Positions 7,331-14,627 of a DNA stretch of 37,217 bases are shown one piece after another (position 1 is the stretch's first letter; the number at the start of each line of letters is the position of its first letter). The notes below the pieces were generated by a model that had not been told where the DNA came from, ran no database searches, and saw nothing but the letters and a program-made list of their open reading frames with translations. A program made the translations under genes and the position numbers. Origin of the DNA: JBOGOC01 sp050747525 (lineage in GTDB: Bacteria > Acidobacteriota > Polarisedimenticolia > JACPZX01 > DASXTC01); contig JBOGOC010000078.1 of the NCBI GenBank assembly GCA_050747525.1, positions 1 to 37,217 of the forward strand. The letters run 5' to 3'.

Positions 7331-8400
7331 CAGGTCTCCGAGGGAGGCATGGCTTCCATGATAGCCTGCACCATCTCCGATGTGCCCGCCGATCCGCCCA
7401 GGTCGGGTGTCGCGCGTCCCGCCTGCAGCGCAGCCTGGATCCCCTGAAGGATCCGCCCGGCCGCCTGTGACTCGCCCAGATGCCTCAGCAGGGCGACGGC
7501 CGGGATGAGCAGGGCGAGCGGGTTGGATTCCTCGTGGATGGCCTCCACCACCACGACGTCGGGCCCGTGGCCGATCGACGGGACGGTCCCCGGCCCCCCC
7601 AGCAGCCCGGCGCACAGGTCGGACAGGATGTCGCCGAACATGTTGCCCGTGAGGATCACGTCGAAGCGGGTGGGATCCCGCACCAGCTGCATGGCCGCGT
7701 TGTCGGCGATCATCTCCCGGTAGGTGATGTCGGGGTGCGCGGCTGCGACGGACCGGCAGCATTCCAGGAACAGACCGTCGCTCCTCTTCATGATGTTGGC
7801 CTTGTGCACGCAGGTGATCGAGGCGCGGCCCTGGCGCGACGCCAGCTCGAAGGCGAACTCCGCGATGCGCGTGGAGGCAGCTTCCGTGACCACGCGCAGG
7901 CTCTCGATGACCCCGGGCACCACCTCGTGCTCGATGCCCGCGTAGATGTCCTCTGTGTTCTCTCTCACCAGGATCAGATCGAGTCCGGGGTGGCGCGTGG
8001 CCAGTCCCGGCAGCGCCGAGGCCGGGCGCACCGAGGCGAACACCTTCAAGGCGCGCCGCAGCACGACCGAGGGAGAGGGGCCTCCTTCCAGCGGCGCCTC
8101 GAGCCGCCCCACCAGCGCCGCCTTGTGCCGGACCACGCTGTCCAGCAGGACCTGCGGGACGGCCGTCCCGTGCGGCTTCATGGCCCGCTGGCCGGCCACG
8201 TGCCGATCCCAGCCGATTCCCGCGCCGCTGGCGTCCACGATGCGGGTCACCGCCTCGGCCAGCTCTTCTCCGGCACCGTCGCCGGGCACGAGGGTGACCG
8301 TGTGGCGCACGGGTCGCGGGGCTGGTCGCGCGGGTGGCGCCGCGCGGCCCGCCTTGAGGTGCCCCAGCGCCTTGCCTCCCCCTTCCGGCTGCCCGTTCAT
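7330..8400 (-). CDS. Degenerate isocitrate dehydrogenase paralogue (probable non-catalytic subunit)
   Basis: A 356-residue member of the isocitrate/isopropylmalate dehydrogenase family, paralogous to the next gene upstream. Much of the substrate pocket is kept: Ser111, Arg115, Arg125, Arg146, Tyr153, Lys200, Asp233, Asp257 and Asp261. The Asn of the SVN motif is Val113, GDGIGPE has become GDGAGEE, and the dinucleotide-binding motif HGSAPDIAG is gone: EAIHEESNP follows with about nine residues missing. A proline/alanine-rich N-terminal tail of about 32 residues is extra. The pattern resembles the regulatory subunits of eukaryotic NAD-isocitrate dehydrogenase, which bind isocitrate but do not turn it over. 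Its ATG overlaps the upstream stop by four bases (ATGA), as expected for subunits made together. No frameshift is seen, so it is not an obvious pseudogene. Confidence 0.8.
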   Translation of the reverse strand: MNGQPEGGGKALGHLKAGRAAPPARPAPRPVRHTVTLVPGDGAGEELAEAVTRIVDASGAGIGWDRHVAGQRAMKPHGTAVPQVLLDSVVRHKAALVGRLEAPLEGGPSPSVVLRRALKVFASVRPASALPGLATRHPGLDLILVRENTEDIYAGIEHEVVPGVIESLRVVTEAASTRIAEFAFELASRQGRASITCVHKANIMKRSDGLFLECCRSVAAAHPDITYREMIADNAAMQLVRDPTRFDVILTGNMFGDILSDLCAGLLGGPGTVPSIGHGPDVVVVEAIHEESNPLALLIPAVALLRHLGESQAAGRILQGIQAALQAGRATPDLGGSAGTSEMVQAIMEAMPPSET

Positions 8401-9419
8401 GCCCGCGCTCCCTCATGGTCGAGCGCCTCGAGGATGGCGTCGGTCATCTCGGTGGTGCTTGCGCGCCCGCCCAAGTCGGGCGTCACGTGGCGCGCCTCGG
8501 ACAGCACGCGGGTCACCGCCCCGCGCACGGCGGCCCCCGCGCGGTGCTCGCCGATGTGGTCCAGCATCATGGCCGCGGACAGAGTGAGGGCCGTGGGGTT
8601 GGCAACGCCCTTCCCCGCGATGTCGGGCGCGCTGCCGTGCACCGCCTCGAACACGGCGTGCCGGTCACCGATGTTGGCGCCGGGAACCACCCCCAGCCCG
8701 CCCACCAGGCCCGCGCACAGATCCGACAGGACGTCGCCGAAGAGGTTCTCGCCCAGCAGCACGTCGAACTTCGAGGGATCCAGGGCCAGCCTCATGGCCA
8801 CCTCGTCCACCGACATCTCCTCGGTGCGAACGAACGGATAGTCCTGGGAGACGCGCGCCGCGCACGACAGGAAGAGCCCGTCCGACCGCCTCAGCACGCT
8901 GGCCTTGTGCGCCACGGTGATCAGATGTCGCTCCTCCCTCCGCGCCAGCTCGAAGGCGTAGCGGGCGATGCGCTCGGAGGCCCGGCGCGTGATGATGCGC
9001 AGCGTCTCCACCACCCCGGGGACGACTTCGTGCTCGCGTCCCGAATAGAGCCCCTCGGTGTTCTCGCGCACCAGGATCAGGTCGACTCCGGCATAGCGGG
9101 AGACCACCCCGGGAAGGGAGCGCACCGGACGCACGCTGGCGTAAAGCTCGAGCGCCTGTCGCAGCGCCACGTTCACGCTGGAGAACCCGGAACCGACGGG
9201 AGTGGTGACGGGCCCCTTGAGGGCCACGCGCGTGCGCTCGATGGAGGCCAGCACGGTGTCGGGGAGCGGGACCGGGCTTCCCCGCTCCAGCGCCACCAGC
9301 CCCGCGTCCACGCGCTCCCAGGAGATCTTCACGCCCGCGCCGGCTACCACGCGCAGCGCGGCCTCGGTCACCTCGGGGCCGATGCCATCGCCCGGGATCA
9401 GGGTGATCCGGTAGTCCAG
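8397..9419 (-). CDS. NAD-dependent isocitrate dehydrogenase (catalytic), CTG start
   Basis: A 340-residue enzyme that oxidises isocitrate to 2-oxoglutarate in the TCA cycle. Isocitrate-site residues can be placed: Ser81, Asn83, Arg87, Arg97, Arg118, Tyr125, Lys172, Asp205, Asp229 and Asp233. The NAD motif HGSAPDIAGK is intact at 261-270. YASVRP, RENTEGLYSG and NANPTA-type motifs resemble mitochondrial NAD-IDH more than isopropylmalate dehydrogenase; a homoisocitrate or tartrate dehydrogenase cannot be excluded. No ATG, GTG or TTG lies between the patatin stop and the conserved LIPGDGIG. A CTG at 9419 sits six bases after GGAGG and is taken as the start. The gene is second in the patatin-led run and overlaps its degenerate paralogue by four bases. 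Confidence 0.85.
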   Translation of the reverse strand: MDYRITLIPGDGIGPEVTEAALRVVAGAGVKISWERVDAGLVALERGSPVPLPDTVLASIERTRVALKGPVTTPVGSGFSSVNVALRQALELYASVRPVRSLPGVVSRYAGVDLILVRENTEGLYSGREHEVVPGVVETLRIITRRASERIARYAFELARREERHLITVAHKASVLRRSDGLFLSCAARVSQDYPFVRTEEMSVDEVAMRLALDPSKFDVLLGENLFGDVLSDLCAGLVGGLGVVPGANIGDRHAVFEAVHGSAPDIAGKGVANPTALTLSAAMMLDHIGEHRAGAAVRGAVTRVLSEARHVTPDLGGRASTTEMTDAILEALDHEGARA

Positions 9420-9436
9420 GGGGGTCCTCCGTCGAA

Positions 9437-10366
9437 TCAGAAGAACGCCCGGGCGAACCTGCGTCCCCGCGAGAATCCCAGGCGCGTCTTCCACCGTGCG
9501 CGCTCGATCTTCTCCTGAATCTCGGGGATCTTCAAGGTGGCGGCGCGGTCCCCTTCCTCGATCAGCGTGAGGGCCCCGTTGAAATCGGCCCAGTGCACCC
9601 GCCCCACCTTGGGCCGTATCAGCACGTCCACCAGCTTGCACTGGAAGTTCTTGAGCGCCTCGGCCTTGATGGCGTTGGCCCGCACCAGCACGTCGAATCC
9701 CTTCTTCAGCTCGCGCGTGTCCTCCAGCTCGGGAGAGATGTCCACGCCGATCACCATGTCGGCGCCGCGCCGGAACGCGGCCAGCACCGGCACCTTGCTC
9801 ACCCATCCTCCGTCGATGAGCACGCGCCCGTTGATGCGGATGGGCGGGAGCAGCCCGGGGATGGCGCTGGACGCCAGCACCCCGCGGCGCAGCGACCCCG
9901 AGGACAGGATCACCTCCTCACCGGTCTCCAGATCGGCGGCCACCGGGATGAAGGGGATCTTCGTTTCTCCGATGGAGACGTCCTCCACCAGGGAGTGGAT
10001 GTTGTGAACGAAATTCGCCTCGGAGATGAACGACGTGCGCGTCATGGAGAACGAGTAGAAGATGCCACGCTTGATCATGTTGCTGACGCTGTAGAGGAGG
10101 TTGGGCTCGGCCCGGCGGGAATCCTTCAGGAAGTCGAACTCCGTGCGCCGGAACTCGCGGCTGGCCACGAAGGCCCGGAACCGCTCTTCCGTCTTGTTGG
10201 CGTCCGCCAGGATGGCGTAGACGCTCCCCACCAGCGAGCCGATGCTGGTCCCCACGATGAGGTCGGGCATGATCTGGGCGCGCTCCAGGGCGCGCAGCAC
10301 CCCGATGTGCGCGAGGCCGCGCGCTGCGCCCCCTCCGAGGGCCAGTCCTAGAGTGAAGCCTGCCAT
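9437..10366 (-). CDS. Patatin-like phospholipase
   Basis: A 309-residue cytoplasmic patatin-family lipid acyl hydrolase. The glycine-rich oxyanion loop GGGAARG (11-17), the nucleophile elbow GTSIG with Ser41 and the catalytic DGG with Asp185 are all present, giving a complete Ser-Asp dyad. The start at 10366 (ATG, MAGFTLGLALGGG) fits the family, where the glycine loop lies about ten residues from the N-terminus; a TTG at 10411 is less likely. There is no signal peptide. The gene heads the run patatin - IDH - IDH paralogue - ferredoxin - YggU, with a candidate promoter at 10417-10446. The lipid substrate is unknown. Confidence 0.88.
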   Translation of the reverse strand: MAGFTLGLALGGGAARGLAHIGVLRALERAQIMPDLIVGTSIGSLVGSVYAILADANKTEERFRAFVASREFRRTEFDFLKDSRRAEPNLLYSVSNMIKRGIFYSFSMTRTSFISEANFVHNIHSLVEDVSIGETKIPFIPVAADLETGEEVILSSGSLRRGVLASSAIPGLLPPIRINGRVLIDGGWVSKVPVLAAFRRGADMVIGVDISPELEDTRELKKGFDVLVRANAIKAEALKNFQCKLVDVLIRPKVGRVHWADFNGALTLIEEGDRAATLKIPEIQEKIERARWKTRLGFSRGRRFARAFF

Positions 10367-10416
10367 CCGTAGGATCCCCGTGGCCAGAGACAGTGAGGAA
10401 AAAACCTGCAAAAGAG

Positions 10417-10446
10417 AATATAGACAGCGATTCGAAGGATGCGCAA
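10417..10446 (-). promoter_or_regulatory. Promoter candidate for the patatin-IDH operon
   Basis: Minus strand: -10 TATATT (10422-10417) with a weak -35 TTGCGC (10446-10441) at an 18-base spacing. It lies in the 99-base gap between endonuclease III and patatin, the only non-coding gap in this leftward run. Read-through from the upstream genes may add to it. Confidence 0.4.
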
Positions 10447-10465
10447 CAAAGGGCCGCTGCCGCCC

Positions 10466-11137
10466 CTATCCGGCCCTCTTCCCGTGCCGGCACCCCGCGC
10501 GCAGGACGCACTCCTCGCACAGGGGCCGCCCCGCCTTGCAGATTTCGCGGCCATGACGGATGAGGTTCATGTGGAATGGCAGGACCTCGTCCGGCGGGGT
10601 GGCCTCCCCCAGCGCCTGGTGCGCCCGGGCGGGAGTGGCGCTCGCCGGAAGCAGCCCCAGCCGCTTCGTGACACGAAAGATATGCGTGTCGACCGGGAAC
10701 GCCGGCTGCCCCAGGGAGAAGACCTGCACGCAGCGGATGGTCTTGAGCCCCACCCCCTTGAAGCCCGCCAGGTACGACTCTACCTCCTGCATGCCCATGG
10801 CGCGGAGGCGATCGAGCGAGTGGGCGTTTTCCCGGGCCTTCACCTCGCGCAGAACCTGCTGGATGACGCGGCTCTTGGTGGGGGCCAGGCCTCCCACCCG
10901 GATGGCGTCCTCCAGCTTCGGCTGCGAAGCCGAGGCGATCTCGTCCCAGGATCCGAAGGCCTTCCACAGAGAGGCCCACGCCCGGTCGCGGTTCAGGTCG
11001 CTGGTGTTCTGCGAGAGGATGGTGAAGACCAGCTCCGAGAGCGGATCCTTGCGGACCGGGGCGCGCGGCCTCCCGTACTGCTTCTGCAGCGCCGCAATCA
11101 GCTGCCGCGTGCGCGCGGCGAGCGAGCGGGCGGTCAC
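10466..11137 (-). CDS. nth: Endonuclease III-like DNA glycosylase
   Basis: A 223-residue helix-hairpin-helix base-excision repair glycosylase/AP lyase. The active-site Lys132 (FKGVGLKTI, in the hairpin) and Asp150 (VDTHIFRV) are present. A [4Fe-4S] cluster is formed by Cys200-X6-Cys207-X2-Cys210-X5-Cys216, the canonical spacing. LSQNTSD at 41-47 is the conserved helix. The only usable start after the upstream stop is the GTG at 11137, and no clear Shine-Dalgarno precedes it. The 36-base spacer to the upstream lipoprotein is made of 20-base tandem repeats (11141-11193). Some relatives cut other lesions (MutY, UDG-like), but the Lys/Asp pair favours the Nth type. Confidence 0.88.
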   Translation of the reverse strand: MTARSLAARTRQLIAALQKQYGRPRAPVRKDPLSELVFTILSQNTSDLNRDRAWASLWKAFGSWDEIASASQPKLEDAIRVGGLAPTKSRVIQQVLREVKARENAHSLDRLRAMGMQEVESYLAGFKGVGLKTIRCVQVFSLGQPAFPVDTHIFRVTKRLGLLPASATPARAHQALGEATPPDEVLPFHMNLIRHGREICKAGRPLCEECVLRAGCRHGKRAG

Positions 11138-11140
11138 CGC

Positions 11141-11193
11141 GTGACCGAGGGCGTCACGGCGTGACCGAGGGCGTCACGGCGTGACCGAGGGCG
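11141..11193. repeat. 20-base tandem repeat at a gene junction
   Basis: Two perfect 20-base units (11141-11160 and 11161-11180, starting GTGACCGAGG) are followed by 13 bases of a third. The array covers the last codons and stop of the lipoprotein at 11174 and most of the spacer to nth. Unit-number changes would alter the lipoprotein C-terminus or the distance between the genes. Confidence 0.9.
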
Positions 11194-11857
11194 GCGTCCA
11201 GGCGGTGTCGGTGCCCGCCACCGGCCGCACGTCCCGCACGTACCAGTCGCTGGGGGCTCCCGGGGGACGCGGCGGCGGAAGATGCTCGAGCGTCCAGTCC
11301 AGATCCACGGTGGCCAGCAGCTTCAGCCTGGAGGGGTCGTCGTAGCCCGGCGCGTAGTTGACCACGCTGCCGAACGGATGCCCCATGAGGTACATGCGCC
11401 CGCCGGTGGGAAGCGCGTCCCAGGTGATGCGATCGTAGTTGGTCAGCGCGCGCGTGCGGACCGTCACGTGCCGGCCGTCCGGATCGAACGTCGTCCCCAC
11501 CGGCATCGCCGCGGCCCCTTCCTTCCCCAGCCCGATGGATCGGATGAGAGAGACCCCGAGCGGGTCCATCTCCAGCGTCCCGGTGGAGCGGGCCTGTTCC
11601 CACAGGATGTAGGCGCGCTCGATCTCGGAGCGGTAGCGCTTCTCGAGTTCCTTCTTCTGCTGGGGGGTGGCCGCTTCGCGAAGCTGGGCCTGGTATGGCG
11701 CCGAGATCTCGAGGATGCGCGCCACGTCGCCCAGGCTCACGGCCGAGATGTACGCATCCACCGTGACCTGCACCGTGTGGGACGAGGGGCCGCATGACAG
11801 GGCCGGCCAGCCGGCGGCCGCTGCCGCGACCACCAGGAGGGCAGGCCGGAAGGCCAC
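11174..11857 (-). CDS. Lipoprotein of unknown function
   Basis: A 227-residue protein with a lipoprotein signal peptide: hydrophobic LLVVAAAAAGWPA followed by LSC, cysteine at residue 23. The mature part has an acidic/helical stretch (about 35-90) and a beta-rich second half; I recognise no domain. It starts with GTG at 11857, which shares one base with the TAG stop of the upstream lipoprotein (TAGTG), so the two are translationally coupled. The C-terminal TPPSVTP is encoded by the 20-base tandem repeat. Expected location is the inner leaflet of the outer membrane or the periplasmic face of the inner membrane. Confidence 0.75.
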   Translation of the reverse strand: MAFRPALLVVAAAAAGWPALSCGPSSHTVQVTVDAYISAVSLGDVARILEISAPYQAQLREAATPQQKKELEKRYRSEIERAYILWEQARSTGTLEMDPLGVSLIRSIGLGKEGAAAMPVGTTFDPDGRHVTVRTRALTNYDRITWDALPTGGRMYLMGHPFGSVVNYAPGYDDPSRLKLLATVDLDWTLEHLPPPRPPGAPSDWYVRDVRPVAGTDTAWTPPSVTP

Positions 11858-12285
11858 TATGACCCCTGGCTCACGGCACCATCGCGCAGGGCGATGTCGT
11901 CGGGCGTGCCGGTCTCGCCGTCCGGCCCTGCGGAGACCACCGAGTAGCTGCGCCCGTCGGACGCGTAGCTCATCGTGTTCCCCCAGGCGTCCTCGGCCTG
12001 CAGCAGGGGCAGGTAGTGGGGCGACAGCTCGGCGCTCACGCCGGCCAGCGACGACCCTTCGGGCACCGTTCCGTCGTGGTCGATCGCGTATCTGGACAGG
12101 GCGGTGCGCAGCTGCTCGAGCCGGTCCATGGTGCGCTCGCGCCGCGCGCGATCCAGCCCCCCCACCGCAGCCGCGGCCGCCTGCTCGGCGGAAGACGGCT
12201 CGCCGGAGCGGCAGCCGAGGGCCGGGCTCAGCGCGATCAGCGAGAGGACGAGCACGAGGACGCGTCGCAACGGGGTCAGCGGCAT
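11857..12285 (-). CDS. Lipoprotein with type II secretion GspG-like C-terminal domain
   Basis: A 142-residue protein. Residues 1-25 are a lipoprotein signal (hydrophobic VLVLVLSLIALSPAL, then GC). A short helical segment (about 45-65) leads into a domain with the GspG major-pseudopilin calcium-loop signature: DAWGNTMSY, then YSVVSAGPDGETGTPDDI. True pseudopilins have an N-methylated hydrophobic helix that builds the fibre; here it is replaced by a lipid anchor, so this protein should not assemble into a pseudopilus. It is first in the lipoprotein-lipoprotein-nth run and divergent from the isoaspartyl methyltransferase gene. Confidence 0.75.
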   Translation of the reverse strand: MPLTPLRRVLVLVLSLIALSPALGCRSGEPSSAEQAAAAAVGGLDRARRERTMDRLEQLRTALSRYAIDHDGTVPEGSSLAGVSAELSPHYLPLLQAEDAWGNTMSYASDGRSYSVVSAGPDGETGTPDDIALRDGAVSQGS

Positions 12286-12294
12286 GGCTTCGCA

Positions 12295-12323
12295 ATTGTA
12301 GCCCGGATCATCGACCAGGTCAC
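12295..12323 (-). promoter_or_regulatory. Promoter giving a near-leaderless mRNA for the GspG-like lipoprotein
   Basis: Minus strand: -35 GTGACC (12323-12318), 17-base spacer, -10 TACAAT (12300-12295). The predicted transcription start is about 12288, three bases before the ATG at 12285. No Shine-Dalgarno is present. Confidence 0.5.
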
Positions 12324-12355
12324 TGGCCGGCGGCTCGGCGGGCCCCTTCTTCGAT

Positions 12356-12361
12356 TAAACT
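12356..12361 (+). promoter_or_regulatory. -10-like box for pcm, leaderless geometry
   Basis: TAAACT ends six bases before the GTG start at 12368, so transcription would begin on the start codon. No good -35 is visible at 16-18 bases upstream and no Shine-Dalgarno is present. Confidence 0.35.
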
Positions 12362-12367
12362 GGGGCC

Positions 12368-13126
12368 GTGACCGGCCACCGTACGACACTCCTGCTCCTC
12401 GCGGCATCGCTCCTGGCGGCCTGCACCGTTCCGCCTCCGGCGACCTCTTCGCCGCGGCAGGAAACGCCGCAGGGGGTCAAGGCCGACGATGCCGCGGCGG
12501 CCCGCGAGCGGATGGTGCGCACCCAGATCGAATCGCGCGGAGTGAAGGACCCCGAGGTGCTGCGGGCCATGCGGACCGTCCCGCGCCACGCCTTCGTCCC
12601 CGAGGCGCTGCAGGGAGCAGCTCATGACGACCGGCCCCTGCCGATAGGAGACGGTCAGACCATCTCTCAGCCCTACATCGTGGCGCTCATGACCGAGCTG
12701 GCGCGCCCGGGGAAGGGGCGCAAGGTGCTCGAGGTCGGGACCGGCTCGGGCTACCAGGCGGCCGTGCTGGCCGAAATGCAGGTCGACGTGTACTCCATCG
12801 AGATCCTGCCCGAGCTGGCGAAGCGGGGACGCGCCGCGCTCGAGGCGCTGGGCTACGCCTCCGTGCACACGCGCGTGGGCGACGGCTACGCCGGATGGCC
12901 GGAGGCGGCTCCCTTCGACGCCATCGTGGTCACCGCCGCTCCCGACCACGTCCCCCAGCCGCTGCTGGATCAGCTGGCCCCGGGGGGGCGCCTGGTGATC
13001 CCCGTGGGGAAGGACGTCCAGAGCCTCACCGTGTTCACCCGCACCGCGGATGGCATCATCCGCGAGGATGTCCTGCCCGTGCGGTTCGTCCCCATGACCG
13101 GCGAGGCGCAGCGCCCCCGTCCCTGA
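12368..13126 (+). CDS. pcm: Protein-L-isoaspartate O-methyltransferase, lipoprotein form
   Basis: A 252-residue SAM-dependent methyltransferase that repairs isoaspartyl residues in damaged proteins. The family motifs are complete: VPRHAFVPE, the substrate loop IGDGQTISQPYIVALM, SAM motif I VLEVGTGSGYQAAVLA, and the LDQLAPGGRLVIPVG post-motif. Unlike the usual cytoplasmic enzyme it begins with a lipoprotein signal (TTLLLLAASLLAAC, cysteine 19) and a Pro/Ser-rich linker, so it should be exported and anchored. SAM supply outside the cytoplasm is a puzzle. The start is GTG at 12368. It faces the lipoprotein operon across an 82-base gap and precedes proS. Confidence 0.88.
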   Translation: MTGHRTTLLLLAASLLAACTVPPPATSSPRQETPQGVKADDAAAARERMVRTQIESRGVKDPEVLRAMRTVPRHAFVPEALQGAAHDDRPLPIGDGQTISQPYIVALMTELARPGKGRKVLEVGTGSGYQAAVLAEMQVDVYSIEILPELAKRGRAALEALGYASVHTRVGDGYAGWPEAAPFDAIVVTAAPDHVPQPLLDQLAPGGRLVIPVGKDVQSLTVFTRTADGIIREDVLPVRFVPMTGEAQRPRP

Positions 13127-13134
13127 AGGTCGCC

Positions 13135-13143
13135 TGCTATAAT
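13135..13143 (+). promoter_or_regulatory. Extended -10 promoter for proS
   Basis: TGCTATAAT is a perfect TATAAT with the TGn extension; no -35 is recognisable. Transcription would begin near 13150, giving a leader of about 40 bases with GAGG about ten bases before the proS ATG. Confidence 0.6.
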
Positions 13144-13190
13144 CGCCGCTCATTCAACGACCACCCTGGTTCCAAACGAGGTCCTTCCGC

Positions 13191-14627
13191 ATGGCCAAAG
13201 TGATCACTCCCCGGTCCGAGGACTACTCGCGCTGGTACACCGACGTGGTGCTGCAGTCAGGGCTCGCCGACTACTCGCCCGTGCGCGGCTGCATGGTCAT
13301 CCGGCCCCTGGGCATGGCCCTGTGGGAGAACATGCAGAAGGGGCTCGACCGGATGTTCAAGGACACCGGCCACGAGAACGCCTACTTCCCGCTGCTCATC
13401 CCCGAATCGTTCCTCAAGAAGGAAGCCAAGCACGTCGAGGGGTTCGCTCCGGAGTGCGCGGTGGTGACGCACGGAGGCGGGCAGAAGCTGGAGGAGCCCC
13501 TGGTGATCCGGCCCACCTCCGAGACGATCATCTATTCGATGTACGCCAAGTGGATCCAGTCCTACCGCGACCTGCCCATCCTGATCAACCAGTGGGCCAA
13601 CGTGGTGCGGTGGGAGATGCGCACGCGCCTCTTCCTGCGCACCATGGAGTTCCTCTGGCAGGAGGGGCACACCGCGCACGCCACCGAGGCCGAAGCCGAG
13701 GCCGAGACCCTGCAGATGATGAACGTCTACCACACGTTCGCCGCCGAGCACATGGCGCTCCCCTGCCTCAAGGGCCTCAAGTCCGACGCCGAGAAATTCG
13801 CGGGGGCCCTGCGCACCTACTGCATCGAGGCCCTGATGCAGGACAACAAGGCGCTGCAGGCGGGCACCTCCCACAACCTCGGACAGAATTTCGCGCGCGC
13901 CTTCGAGGTCACCTACCAGACCGAGGCAGGGGGCCTGGAGCACGTCTGGAACACGTCGTGGGGCGTGTCCACGCGCCTGATCGGCGCCCTGGTGATGGCG
14001 CACGGCGACGACCAGGGCCTGGTCCTGCCGCCCCGGCTTGCCCCCACACAGGTCATCGTGGTGCCCATCTTCAAGGAAAACGAGCGCGCCGAGGTGGTGG
14101 GCGCCATGGAGAAGATCGTGCGCGACCTGTCTCCGGTGGCGCGCGTGCGCGGCGACGCCCGCGACGGTGTGCGCCCCGGGTTCAAGTTCAACGAATGGGA
14201 GATGAAGGGAACACCGCTGCGCCTCGAGGTGGGGCCGCGCGACCTGGCCGCGGGTCAGGTGGTGGCCGCCCGGCGCGTGGCCGCCGAGGGGAAGGCCAAG
14301 ACGACGCTGCCGCTGGCGGGCCTTCGCGAGTCGGTCCCGGTGCTGCTGGATGAGATCCAGAAGGACCTCTATGATCGTGCATTGAAGCGGCTTCAGGAGA
14401 ACATCCGTCCCGTCGGCACGTACGACGAGTTCAAGAAGGTCCTCGAGGAGCACGGCGGCTTTCTTCTGGCACACTGGTGCGGCGAGGGATCATGCGAAGC
14501 ACGCATCAAGGAAGAGACCAAGGCCACGATCCGGTGCATCCCGCTGGAAGGAGCCGACGAGCCGGGGCGCTGCGTGCGGTGCGACGGCGAGTCCCGCCGC
14601 CGGGTCTATTTCGCGGTGGCCTACTGA
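13191..14627 (+). CDS. proS: Prolyl-tRNA synthetase, archaeal/eukaryotic type
   Basis: A 478-residue class II aminoacyl-tRNA synthetase that charges tRNA-Pro. The opening ITPRSEDYSRWYTDVV, motif 1 around MALWENMQ, the RPTSETIIYSMYAKWI segment, motif 2 (VVRWEMRTRLFLRTMEFLW) and the TSHNLGQNFARAF segment are typical. It is the short archaeal-like form: no INS editing domain, an anticodon domain from about 285, and a C-terminal zinc-type domain with CGEGSC and CVRC, ending in a Tyr (VAY) as in this class. The next gene begins inside its 3' end. An extended -10 promoter lies just upstream. Confidence 0.95.
   Translation: MAKVITPRSEDYSRWYTDVVLQSGLADYSPVRGCMVIRPLGMALWENMQKGLDRMFKDTGHENAYFPLLIPESFLKKEAKHVEGFAPECAVVTHGGGQKLEEPLVIRPTSETIIYSMYAKWIQSYRDLPILINQWANVVRWEMRTRLFLRTMEFLWQEGHTAHATEAEAEAETLQMMNVYHTFAAEHMALPCLKGLKSDAEKFAGALRTYCIEALMQDNKALQAGTSHNLGQNFARAFEVTYQTEAGGLEHVWNTSWGVSTRLIGALVMAHGDDQGLVLPPRLAPTQVIVVPIFKENERAEVVGAMEKIVRDLSPVARVRGDARDGVRPGFKFNEWEMKGTPLRLEVGPRDLAAGQVVAARRVAAEGKAKTTLPLAGLRESVPVLLDEIQKDLYDRALKRLQENIRPVGTYDEFKKVLEEHGGFLLAHWCGEGSCEARIKEETKATIRCIPLEGADEPGRCVRCDGESRRRVYFAVAY

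Noticed and set aside
7330..8400. Degenerate isocitrate dehydrogenase as a pseudogene
   Set aside because: The frame is intact, substrate residues are kept and it overlaps the neighbours' start and stop codons, which favours a working subunit.
11141..11196. Possible CRISPR array
   Set aside because: The units are contiguous with no spacers; it is a short tandem repeat.
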